From Candidatus Aenigmatarchaeota archaeon (GTDB lineage Archaea; Aenigmatarchaeota; Aenigmatarchaeia; QMZP01): DNA of 6,602 bases. How positions within the stretch are numbered: position 1 is the stretch's first letter; each line of letters opens with the position of its first letter. Location: contig DAOVFN010000040.1 of assembly GCA_030672885.1 (NCBI GenBank), forward strand, positions 1-6,602. The letters run 5' to 3'. The translations under genes and the position numbers were made by a program. Shown piece after piece: positions 1 to 6,082 of this stretch. The notes beneath the pieces are model-generated. The model did no database searches. It saw nothing but the letters and a program-made list of their open reading frames with translations, and had not been told where the DNA came from.

Positions 1-567
1 AAGACAGGGGTGGCTGCCAAGAAGCGGTACGCGCTTCTGGACGACTTAGGTAAAATGACCATAAGGGGGCTCGAGAAAGTAAGAAGGGACTGGTCCCCGA
101 TAGCCAAGGACACCCAGGAGGGTGTCCTGAAGGCAATACTCAAGGAGCGCTCGCCCGAGAAAGCAGTGAGGCTGGTAAAGAAGAATATAGAGCGCATAAG
201 GGAAGGCAAGGTCAGCATGAACGAGCTGCTCATATATTCGCAGATAACCCGGCCGCTCAATCAGTACGATCATGTGGGGCCCCATGTGGTGGCTGCAAGG
301 AAGGCCCAGGAGAGGGGAAGGACCATCCGGCCGGGGACAAGCATCTCGCTCATAATCACAAGGGGCGAGGGCTCGATATCCAGCAGGGCAGAGCCGTCCG
401 AGGACGCCAGGAACTACGACCCGGAGTACTATGTGAATAACCAGGTGATCCCGGCCGCGCTGAGAGTGCTGTCAGGCATCGGGTACACCGAAGAGGACCT
501 CACTGGCGATAGGGGACAGCCCCAGGCCAGCCTGGAGGGGTTCTTCAGGAAGCGGGCCCGCGACTAG
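1..567 (+). CDS. polB: Archaeal family-B DNA polymerase, C-terminal part (5' end outside window)
   Basis: This is the last 188 residues of a replicative family-B DNA polymerase; the frame is open from base 1, so the GTG at 10 is not the real start. Seen: the palm/thumb lysine motif KKRY at residues 7-10 of the fragment, then RGLEKVRRDW, YSQITRPLNQY, VGPHVVAA and the YDPEYYVNNQVIPAALR block. These match from memory the thumb region of Pyrococcus-type PolB in order and spacing. The thumb grips the primer-template duplex. The extreme C-terminus carries QASLEGFF (fragment residues 175-182), a canonical PIP box of the Qxx(L/I)xx(F)(F) type, followed by a basic tail, so the enzyme should be tethered to the PCNA sliding clamp. 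The catalytic aspartates and exonuclease domain lie upstream and cannot be checked. It ends with TAG, and no clear T-tract terminator follows. Confidence 0.95.
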   Translation, partial: KTGVAAKKRYALLDDLGKMTIRGLEKVRRDWSPIAKDTQEGVLKAILKERSPEKAVRLVKKNIERIREGKVSMNELLIYSQITRPLNQYDHVGPHVVAARKAQERGRTIRPGTSISLIITRGEGSISSRAEPSEDARNYDPEYYVNNQVIPAALRVLSGIGYTEEDLTGDRGQPQASLEGFFRKRARD

Positions 568-573
568 CACATG

Positions 574-591
574 CCATAAAGCTTTATAAAT
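574..591 (+). promoter_or_regulatory. Distal BRE/TATA candidate
   Basis: A purine-containing stretch (CCATAAAG) runs into CTTTATAAAT at 582-591, a good archaeal TATA match. Transcription would start near 612, about 75 nt before the next start codon. It begins only 7 bp after the polB stop. It may be a second, longer-leader promoter for the 688-1872 gene. The proximal candidate fits the start codon better, so this one is less certain. Confidence 0.4.
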
Positions 592-597
592 AGTTAC

Positions 598-626
598 TGT
601 TAAGTGATTATATAGTATGTTAAGTG
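598..626 (+). repeat. Direct repeat TGTTAAGTG x2, 20-bp period
   Basis: The 9-mer TGTTAAGTG occurs at 598-606 and again at 618-626. The 20-bp spacing is about two helical turns, so both copies lie on the same face of the DNA. They sit between the distal and proximal TATA candidates, just upstream of the proximal BRE, where archaeal activators often bind. This is a candidate operator for the gene at 688; no regulator is identified. Confidence 0.45.
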
Positions 627-635
627 CGGACATGA

Positions 636-653
636 CCGAAAATAACTTAAATA
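636..653 (+). promoter_or_regulatory. Proximal BRE/TATA promoter for the 688-1872 gene
   Basis: CCGAAAAT (636-643) resembles the archaeal TFB recognition element and is followed by a TATA-like AACTTAAATA (644-653). Initiation about 25 bp downstream of the box centre would fall near 675, leaving a leader of roughly 12 nt before the ATG at 688. No Shine-Dalgarno-like sequence precedes that ATG, consistent with leaderless or near-leaderless translation. Confidence 0.55.
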
Positions 654-687
654 CAGAGTCCAATTAAATGGCAATAGTTTTGATAGC

Positions 688-1872
688 ATGTCACGGAAGA
701 AGCCTAAGATTGACAGGGAAGAGATGGATGCCCCAACAGGGAGATCCGAGCAGAAGGAACAGAAGAGAGAGGAATACGATGCATTTGGCTTCATGAAGGA
801 CAAGAAGCAGATTGGTGCTGTTGCAGGGGCCTTCCTGATATTTGGGTTCTTTATATCATGGTTCGTGAATCCCCCCCTGACTGCCCTTATTGTTGGGGAA
901 GGGACGCTGGCATCATCAGCCTTTCAGGACGGGGTCGGGCAGGACACAGTTGACTATATCAATGAGAACATGCTGCCTGATGGCCTCACTGCGTCTCTGG
1001 AGAACGTAACCGCAGAGAGCGGACTCTATTTGGTCAATATCAAGATAAACAGTCCCCAGGGCTCCCAGGACTTTGTATCATATGTATCCCCTGATGGGAA
1101 GTTCCTGTTCGTGCAGACCATTGACATGACAGTGGAGGTACCGAAACTGCCTGAGGAGCCTGAGCAGAACCAGCAGGAGAGCACAGAGGTTCCCAAGAGC
1201 GACAGACCCGTAGCTAATGTATTTGTCATGGCTTATTGCCCCTTCGGACTCCAGGCAGAAAAGGCAGTGATACCTGTCATGGAGCTTCTGGGTGACAAGG
1301 CAGACATCAATATCAATTATGTTCACTATGTAATGCACGGCAAAGAAGAGATAGACCAGAACACCAGGCAGTACTGTATCCAGAAGGAGCAGCCAGAGAA
1401 GTTCGCTGCATACCTGAGGTGCTTTGTCCAGAGCGATGACCATACAAAGTGTGTGGCAGATGCATGCGTGGACAAGACAAAGCTTGACGCATGCATGGCT
1501 GCAGCAGACCAGGAGTTCAATATAACAGGGCTTTATGAGCAAGGCAGCACAGCTTACCTCGTAGATGCAGAACTCTCACAGCTGTATGGTATTGGTGGTT
1601 CCCCGGGTTTCGTGATAAACGGGCAGACAATAACCAGTAGCAATGCTCGATGCGAGCAGGACTCTGACTGTAAAGCATATGAGAGGTGTCGTGAAGTACA
1701 ACAGGATGTAAAAATCTGTATGTTTGAAAGGTCGCCGGAATTGGTGAAGCAGGCCATCTGTTCTGCCTTCAACACGCCGCCTGAGGAGTGCCAGCAGGAG
1801 CTGAGCACAAGTCCGGCAGCCCCGGGAATCGGTGCCATGGAAGGTGGCACAGGATCCCAAGGAATGTGCTGA
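688..1872 (+). CDS. Membrane-anchored DsbA/thioredoxin-fold protein with CPFG active site
   Basis: This 394-residue protein has a charged, Lys/Arg-rich N-terminus (1-40), one membrane segment at about 41-62, a spacer domain (about 65-150), an acidic Pro/Gln/Glu linker (about 151-172) and a thioredoxin/DsbA-like domain from about 175. The positive N-terminus predicts the bulk outside the membrane. Seen: strand VANVFVMAY leading to C184-P-F-G187, a helical insertion with cysteines 230, 245, 255, 260 and 269, then GIGGSPGFVINGQ with the typical cis-proline (P306). A four-cysteine segment follows (322, 328, 334, 344; spacing 5-5-9), then C358, C368 and a C-terminal C394: 13 cysteines in all. The usual CxxC is reduced to one active-site cysteine. 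The likely role is thiol/disulfide chemistry on exported proteins, but whether it oxidises, isomerises or merely binds is open. The ATG was chosen because it follows the promoter at 636-653 and precedes the charged N-terminus. Confidence 0.85.
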   Translation: MSRKKPKIDREEMDAPTGRSEQKEQKREEYDAFGFMKDKKQIGAVAGAFLIFGFFISWFVNPPLTALIVGEGTLASSAFQDGVGQDTVDYINENMLPDGLTASLENVTAESGLYLVNIKINSPQGSQDFVSYVSPDGKFLFVQTIDMTVEVPKLPEEPEQNQQESTEVPKSDRPVANVFVMAYCPFGLQAEKAVIPVMELLGDKADININYVHYVMHGKEEIDQNTRQYCIQKEQPEKFAAYLRCFVQSDDHTKCVADACVDKTKLDACMAAADQEFNITGLYEQGSTAYLVDAELSQLYGIGGSPGFVINGQTITSSNARCEQDSDCKAYERCREVQQDVKICMFERSPELVKQAICSAFNTPPEECQQELSTSPAAPGIGAMEGGTGSQGMC

Positions 1873-1876
1873 TGCG

Positions 1877-1882
1877 TTTTTT
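1877..1882 (+). terminator. Oligo-T terminator after the thioredoxin-fold gene
   Basis: Six consecutive T residues lie 4 bp after the TGA of the + strand gene and continue into T-rich sequence to about 1895. Archaeal RNA polymerase terminates efficiently at such T-tracts without a hairpin, so this is the natural 3' end of that transcript. Confidence 0.55.
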
Positions 1883-1937
1883 CTTAATTCTTATTGAACT
1901 TAGCATTCAGCAATGAACTGGTTATCTTGAACAAGCC

Positions 1938-1961
1938 AAAACTACCAGTTTTAACTGGTAG
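1938..1961 (-). terminator. Hairpin plus T-tract, probable terminator of the - strand gene
   Basis: CTACCAGT (1942-1949) and ACTGGTAG (1954-1961) form a perfect 8-bp stem with a 4-nt loop. Read on the - strand, the stem is followed at once by TTTT (1941-1938). This is the arrangement of an intrinsic terminator for the long - strand gene ending at 2116. Alternatively the hairpin belongs to the structured element that starts 5 bp beyond it. Confidence 0.45.
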
Positions 1962-1965
1962 ATGG

Positions 1966-2092
1966 ATGCGCAGTTTGAGAGTCGGCATCTCGAACGACAT
2001 GAGAGATGACGAGATGTCTCGCGCCTCGGATATATTGGCGAGGCACGAATATGCCGAACCAACAAACTGCTGAGTTTAGTTAGCAGTCGCAT
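1966..2092. other. Predicted structured-RNA element in convergent intergenic region
   Basis: A nested set of exact inverted repeats lies here and is not coding. Outer arm: ATGCG (1966-1970) with CGCAT (2088-2092). Next: CAGTTTG (1971-1977) with CAAACTG (2063-2069). After an internal loop of 4 versus 5 nt: TCGGCAT (1982-1988) with ATGCCGA (2051-2057). Inside, GCCTCG (2023-2028) pairs with CGAGGC (2039-2044) round a 10-nt loop. Residues 1989-2021 hold alternative small stems, including CATCTCG (1986-1992) with CGAGATG (2010-2016). A 3' hairpin ACTGCT (2066-2071) with AGCAGT (2082-2087) competes with part of the second stem. It would fold on either strand. No tRNA, 5S, RNase P or box C/D signature was recognised. 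It may be a free-standing RNA, a 3'-UTR structure, or a remnant of a small palindrome-rich mobile element. Confidence 0.4.
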
Positions 2093-2115
2093 AGTGGCAT
2101 TTGATTTTGACGAGC

Positions 2116-5100
2116 CTAGGATGTGGCCGGTGTGTACCGCTTCATGAGCTCTTCCCAGGTGAGTTCCCTGCCCTTTGACTTGAAATAGACAATCAGCACA
2201 GCTAGGACAGCCAGTATGGCCACGCCTATGGCTATGAGAATCCACCAGGGGTTGTCCACGCACTCCTTTTCGGAATAGATGCCTGAGCAGCAGTAGCCCC
2301 ATGTCCTGGCCGAGCCCTCGCAGAGGCATCCCTGGGTTATCTCACCTTCACCGCATGGGGATGCACGGCAGTTCTCGTCTGTCTCGCCGTCGCAGTCATT
2401 GTCCAGGCCGTCGCCGCACACCTCCAGCCGGGGATAGACTGCGCCTGTGCACGTGCCCCAGACACCGCCGGAACATGCAGAGTTGCCGAATACGCACTCG
2501 CCGTCATCAGTGCCCGGGCCGCACTGCCTTGTCTGGCCGATTGTGCAGCAGTCGGCATCGTTGTCTATCAGTCCGTCGCAGTCATCATCGATGCCATTGC
2601 ACGTCTCAAGCTGCGGCGTGGCGCCGCCATAGCACTGGCACCTGGTCGCCGCCATCGAGCTTCCCCCATCCACGTTGTCGATTATGCCGTCGCAGTCATC
2701 ATCTATCGTGTTGCAGGACTCGCTGAGCGGCTGGGGGCAGCCGGACCACACGTTATTGCTGCATGTCTCGGTCCCCTCTGCGCACCTTCCCTTGCGGGCC
2801 TCGCTGCATGGCCTGGTATCACCATCATTGCACTGGCAGTCCTCAGGGCAGCTGCTGACGGTCTCCCTGGGGCCGCACCACCCGTCGCCGCACCAGGAGT
2901 CCTGTTTCAGGGCAAAAGCAGAGAACCCCTGCACAGGGAATTCCAGGAACCCATTATCCTCGTCCCTGGTGGCGCTCTCTATCAGTTCCCATTCGTCATC
3001 GCATGCCTGGCCAGGGAAGTCCCAGTCATCGCAGAGGTATGCGTTTATGTTGCTCTCGTTGTCAAAACCCATGTCATCATAGTATATCGTGATTACGGCA
3101 CCGTCCATGACGTAGTCGGTATCCACTGCGAATATGTGCTCAAAACCGTCCGTGGCGTTGGGCTTGTCCAGGCCCATGGTGCCATTGAAGCCGGATGCCA
3201 GGGGAACCCATGTGAGCAGGAGCTCGAGCTGGTCGTCAAATACACGGAAGAGCATGTCATATTCATGCTCCACGACGCTGGCGTTGAATTCCCCATCCGA
3301 ATCGTGGCATGTAAAGACCGCCTGCTCTGTGCCTGGCAGGTATATGTCAAGGCCGGCCGATACGCCCGTGTCACTGGCGTCGAGGACCGTTATGTCCGCA
3401 GAGACCAGGGTGTTCACATAGAAGCTGCCGGTGACGTTGACAATGTTGAAGGAGGTGTCCTCGGCAAATATCGTTATGTCATATGTGCCCACAGCACCGG
3501 TGCTCCAGGGAACGAGCTGGTTGTTGAGCAGCACTGCATGGTGATGCGTGCCGCTGGGGTCGGTTATGTTGGCCCAGACCTCGTCGATTCCCTTGTCATC
3601 AGAGGCGTTCACGCCTATAAGGACAGGCTGGCCGAATGGGACAAGAAGGGGGAGTATCTCGTAGTTTTCTATAATGGGGAGGTCTGTTACAGTAAAGTTA
3701 TCGGTTTTGTTGACCACATTCGATAGTGTGTCATTTGCGAATATCGTTATGTTGTAGATGCCTAAGATGTTTGTTTTTCCTGGGCCCCCCCAACTCACGA
3801 ACTCGTTGTTGGCAAGGGGGACATGGTGATACTGGTTATTGGGGTCGGTTATGTTAGCCCAGACATAATCGATGCCATTGTAATCCGATGCATTGACTCC
3901 TATCCGGATGGACTTGCCAAAGGGGACCAGGGGGTAAGGGATTATCTCGTATTTTTCTATGACTGGAATGTCAGGCATTTCTATAGAGACTGTCCTGGTC
4001 TCTGTGGCGTTCATGTTACCGCTGGAATCGTTGGCATATACCAGGTAGGTGAACTCACCGTTATCAAGGTCCGTCTTGTTTATGGAGCAGAGTGTGCCGT
4101 CAGGAGAGAAGGTCTCGTTTATGCCGTTCCAGTCGAGGATACAGATATCCAGGGGCTCATTGGAGGATACATTGACATATATCCAGTCCTGCTCTGGAAA
4201 GGCCTTATCATCGTCGGGGGTGGGGTCGACAAAGTCCATGTGAGGGGCTGTCATGTCCCAGTACAACGGAAAGTAATCGGTGTTGCCTAAAGAAGGGGTG
4301 TAGGAGGAGTCGCATATCCCGTCCCCGTCGCTGTCCATACATGTGTCTGAGAAGTTCCCGCCGTCCGAATCGGTCCAGTAGTTGCCGCCCATGCAGGGAC
4401 CGCCTATTATGTTGGTGCCTGAGGAGCAGTCCTTGGTCACGTTCCAGTAGTTCTGGTTGAGGTCGTTGTCCGAGTAAATGTTCACGGTGTTGTTGAGGTA
4501 GTTGTTGTAGAAGATGTTATATGTGGGGTATTCTGAATCAGATGAGGTCAGGTTAACCCCTGCTTTTGTGTTGTTCTCAATGCGGGAATCGTTAAATATG
4601 TTGTATTCTGAATCGCGGATTAGATAGATGCCGTAGTCGTTGTTGTTGGCAGTGACGTTAGTGATGGTGTTGTTGTCTGACGAGTAGAGCCAGATGCCGT
4701 TGTTGTTGTTGTTGGCGATGATGTTGGCTAAGGTGTTACTGTTGACGTGTAAAGATAGGAAACCGGAGTATTTGTTGCTTGATGCAGCGATGTTGGTGAA
4801 TGTGTTGTTGCTGGAGTCGTAGCTGTAGAGGCCGTAGTTGTTGTTGTTGGCCGTGACATTGGCAATGGTGTTGTTGTGGTAGGAGAAGATGCTGAGTCCT
4901 ATATTGTTGTCAGAAGCAGTGATGCTGGTGAGGATGTTGTTGTCGGAGCTGGAGAGACTGAGGCCGGTATCTTGGTTGCTTGATGCAGTGATGCTGGTGA
5001 GGATGGTGTTGCTGGATTGGTAGAGGGTGAGGCCGGTATCTTGGTTGCCTGATGCTGTGATGTTGATTAGTGTGTTGTTGTCCGAACCCCATATTCGGAG

Positions 5101-6012
5101 GCCGTAGTAGTTGTAGCTGGAGTTTACGTTGTATATCTTTGTGTTGTTGGTGTGAAAGAGGTACACAGAATCTGTTGCTGTTGTGTTCTTGAGGGTGATG
5201 TTGTTGCATGTTACGAAGGTTACCTGGGAATATGTGTCGTTGTAGTCAAGGATTTGGTTGTTGGGGCAGGGCTTGTAGTAGCCGTCGAAGTACTGGACAG
5301 GTTTGCCATTCACCGTCACTGCGTTGGTTATGTTGTTTTGATATGATGGTTCCCCCTCTGCATAGAACCCCCCCTGATTTCCTTCTGTGGTTATTGTAAT
5401 GTCTGTTATTGTGTTGTTCCTGGAATGCCAAATGTAAAGAGCATGTTCGGTGTTGTTTGATGCAGCGATGTTGGTGAGTGTGTTGTTGTCTGAAGAGGAG
5501 AGGTAGATGCCCTTATCTTGGTTGTTTGAAACCGTGATGTTGGTGAGTGTGTTGTTGTCAGTATAATATATAGAAAGACCATATCGGTTGTTTGAGGCTG
5601 TTATGTTGGTGAGGGTGTTGTTGTGCGAAGTGTGAATGAGACAGAGACCGGTATAGAAATAACTGATATTGGTGCAGCCCGTTATTATGTTGCTCCTTGA
5701 GCCGCTGCCGGAGCCGTTGAGCCAGATTCCGCGGCCTGTGCTTGTTGAACCGTTGCCTGATATGGTGAAGCCGTCGCAGTCAAATGTTATGTCGTCCGCG
5801 CCGCCGAAGGAGATGCAGGTGCCGGAGTGGCCTGTAATGTCGGCTGTCAGGGTGAGAATATCCTCGCTGGAGAGGCTTCCGTTCTGGAGGTACTCGGAGC
5901 AGTCATAGCATGAGGCGCAGGTCCAGGTGGTCTGGGCATGGACGGGTGAGAGATAGCTGAAGGTGAAGAGGAATATGGAGGTTAATATGATTGATGCAGT
6001 AGTCCTGTTCAT
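2116..6012 (-). CDS. Giant surface protein: NosD-like beta-helix, Ig-like modules, MopE-type Cys-rich domain, C-terminal membrane anchor
   Basis: This protein has 1298 residues. A signal peptide (about 1-26, ending PVHA-Q) is followed by a small cysteine-containing region and a right-handed beta-helix of 22-23-residue repeats (about 100-525). The helix includes a NosD-like VNGKPVQYF block (235-243) and ends in the typical GNYW...DSDGDGICD segment, whose D560-D568 loop is calcium-type (DxDGDGxxD). An Ig-like domain follows (about 586-678), then two homologous modules (682-776 and 778-868) and another beta-rich domain (about 869-1038). Residues 1041-1251 hold 30 cysteines, including CGDGWCGPRE...CPEDC and three MopE-type CxxxDxDCDG repeats. 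One membrane helix (about 1255-1277) and a short charged tail end the protein. About 30 N-x-S/T sequons lie between residues 88 and 526, suggesting heavy N-glycosylation. The role is probably adhesion or carbohydrate/metal interaction at the cell surface; no catalytic motif was found. The start at 6012 was chosen over a longer in-frame ATG at 6183 because it begins the signal peptide and lies about 30 bp from a TATA box. Confidence 0.88.
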   Translation of the reverse strand: MNRTTASIILTSIFLFTFSYLSPVHAQTTWTCASCYDCSEYLQNGSLSSEDILTLTADITGHSGTCISFGGADDITFDCDGFTISGNGSTSTGRGIWLNGSGSGSRSNIITGCTNISYFYTGLCLIHTSHNNTLTNITASNNRYGLSIYYTDNNTLTNITVSNNQDKGIYLSSSDNNTLTNIAASNNTEHALYIWHSRNNTITDITITTEGNQGGFYAEGEPSYQNNITNAVTVNGKPVQYFDGYYKPCPNNQILDYNDTYSQVTFVTCNNITLKNTTATDSVYLFHTNNTKIYNVNSSYNYYGLRIWGSDNNTLINITASGNQDTGLTLYQSSNTILTSITASSNQDTGLSLSSSDNNILTSITASDNNIGLSIFSYHNNTIANVTANNNNYGLYSYDSSNNTFTNIAASSNKYSGFLSLHVNSNTLANIIANNNNNGIWLYSSDNNTITNVTANNNDYGIYLIRDSEYNIFNDSRIENNTKAGVNLTSSDSEYPTYNIFYNNYLNNTVNIYSDNDLNQNYWNVTKDCSSGTNIIGGPCMGGNYWTDSDGGNFSDTCMDSDGDGICDSSYTPSLGNTDYFPLYWDMTAPHMDFVDPTPDDDKAFPEQDWIYVNVSSNEPLDICILDWNGINETFSPDGTLCSINKTDLDNGEFTYLVYANDSSGNMNATETRTVSIEMPDIPVIEKYEIIPYPLVPFGKSIRIGVNASDYNGIDYVWANITDPNNQYHHVPLANNEFVSWGGPGKTNILGIYNITIFANDTLSNVVNKTDNFTVTDLPIIENYEILPLLVPFGQPVLIGVNASDDKGIDEVWANITDPSGTHHHAVLLNNQLVPWSTGAVGTYDITIFAEDTSFNIVNVTGSFYVNTLVSADITVLDASDTGVSAGLDIYLPGTEQAVFTCHDSDGEFNASVVEHEYDMLFRVFDDQLELLLTWVPLASGFNGTMGLDKPNATDGFEHIFAVDTDYVMDGAVITIYYDDMGFDNESNINAYLCDDWDFPGQACDDEWELIESATRDEDNGFLEFPVQGFSAFALKQDSWCGDGWCGPRETVSSCPEDCQCNDGDTRPCSEARKGRCAEGTETCSNNVWSGCPQPLSESCNTIDDDCDGIIDNVDGGSSMAATRCQCYGGATPQLETCNGIDDDCDGLIDNDADCCTIGQTRQCGPGTDDGECVFGNSACSGGVWGTCTGAVYPRLEVCGDGLDNDCDGETDENCRASPCGEGEITQGCLCEGSARTWGYCCSGIYSEKECVDNPWWILIAIGVAILAVLAVLIVYFKSKGRELTWEELMKRYTPATS
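2368..2715 (-). repeat. Three MopE-type CxxxDxDCDG protein repeats
   Basis: Within the long - strand gene, the motif C-x3-D-(D/N)-D-C-D-G-x2-D occurs at 2674-2715 (C1100), 2560-2601 (C1138) and, as CGDGLDNDCDGETDE, at 2368-2418 (C1199). The first and third are preceded by the linked G(R/E)C-x(6)-C...W-x-x-C pattern (C1077/C1084/W1089/C1092 and C1173/C1180/W1185/C1188); the middle copy lacks it. The motif is known from Pfam family Cu-binding_MopE, named after a Methylococcus copper protein. The acid-rich loop looks more like calcium binding, and no copper-binding residues can be claimed here. Confidence 0.8.
3409..3969 (-). repeat. Tandem pair of homologous Ig/cadherin-like modules
   Basis: Protein residues 682-776 (3685-3969) and 778-868 (3409-3681) are clearly duplicated. 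Both contain the ordered landmarks (I/L)P(V/I)IE.YEI, LVPFG, IGVNASD, GID.VWANITDP, HH and GxYxITIFA.DT. The pattern fits an extracellular beta-sandwich of about 92 residues. At the DNA level the copies share short blocks such as the VWANITDP-encoding region near 3565 and 3850, so the duplication is old but recognisable. Confidence 0.75.
4561..5103 (-). repeat. Beta-helix repeat array, C-terminal block (about eight units)
   Basis: These bases encode residues 304-484 as about eight 22-23-residue units of the form G(L/I)x(L/I)xxSxNNT(L/I)TNITAxxNxxx. Each unit is one rung of a parallel beta-helix, with the aliphatic pairs facing inward and the Asn forming ladders. The 66-69-bp period and repeated GTTGTT (Asn-Asn on the - strand) make the DNA low in complexity and prone to unequal recombination or misassembly. 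Confidence 0.8.
5374..5652 (-). repeat. Beta-helix repeat array, N-terminal block (four units)
   Basis: Residues 121-213 form four units matching the downstream array (GLSIYYTDNNTLTNITVSNN-type). They are separated from it by a longer NosD-like insertion (about 214-303) carrying the VNGKPVQYF block. Each of the first two units holds two N-glycosylation sequons, NNT and NIT; the third and fourth keep at least the NNT sequon. Confidence 0.75.
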
Positions 6013-6028
6013 ATAATATATTATAGGT

Positions 6029-6063
6029 GGTTCCTTGTTATATATAATGCAGGATATGGAACC
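6029..6063. promoter_or_regulatory. Divergent promoter: palindromic TATA flanked by GGTTCC/GGAACC
   Basis: TTATATATAA at 6038-6047 is a perfect 10-bp palindrome and a strong TATA sequence in both directions. Initiation about 26 bp away on each side falls near 6016 on the - strand (about 4 nt before the ATG at 6012) and near 6069 on the + strand (just before the Shine-Dalgarno at 6072). It is flanked by the inverted repeat GGTTCC (6029-6034) and GGAACC (6058-6063), a possible operator for both genes. Only 70 bp separate the two start codons. Transcription from it is inferred. Confidence 0.55.
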
Positions 6064-6071
6064 TGTAGCGT

Positions 6072-6079
6072 GAGGTGAT
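6072..6079 (+). promoter_or_regulatory. Shine-Dalgarno that fixes the GTG start at 6083
   Basis: GAGGTGAT is a full 8-base match to the archaeal anti-Shine-Dalgarno (16S 3' end). It lies 3 nt from the GTG at 6083, or about 6-7 nt counted from the GAGG core. It favours GTG 6083 over the in-frame GTG 6107 and ATG 6119. Neither of the other two gene starts in this window has such a site. Confidence 0.7.
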
Positions 6080-6082
6080 GTC

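Noticed and set aside
10..12. GTG at 10 as the start of a small protein.
   Set aside because: The frame is open upstream and the product is plainly the thumb region of a DNA polymerase, so the gene begins outside the window.
2006..2073. A box C/D sRNA (ATGACGA as box C, CTGA as box D).
   Set aside because: The box C differs from RUGAUGA, no D'/C' pair is seen, and the long stems across the region do not fit an open guide RNA.
2116..2250. An archaeosortase (PGF-CTERM) sorting signal at the C-terminus of the surface protein.
   Set aside because: No PGF or similar motif precedes the membrane helix, and a 21-residue tail follows it; a simple membrane anchor fits better.
3136..3726. A 196-residue + strand open frame opposite the Ig-like modules.
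   Set aside because: It is a shadow of the - strand gene: no recognisable motifs, no promoter or Shine-Dalgarno, and its repeated pattern is explained by the module duplication on the other strand.
4561..5652. CRISPR-like regular repeats of 66-69 bp.
   Set aside because: The repeats are degenerate, in frame and encode beta-helix rungs, with no conserved repeat and unique-spacer pattern.
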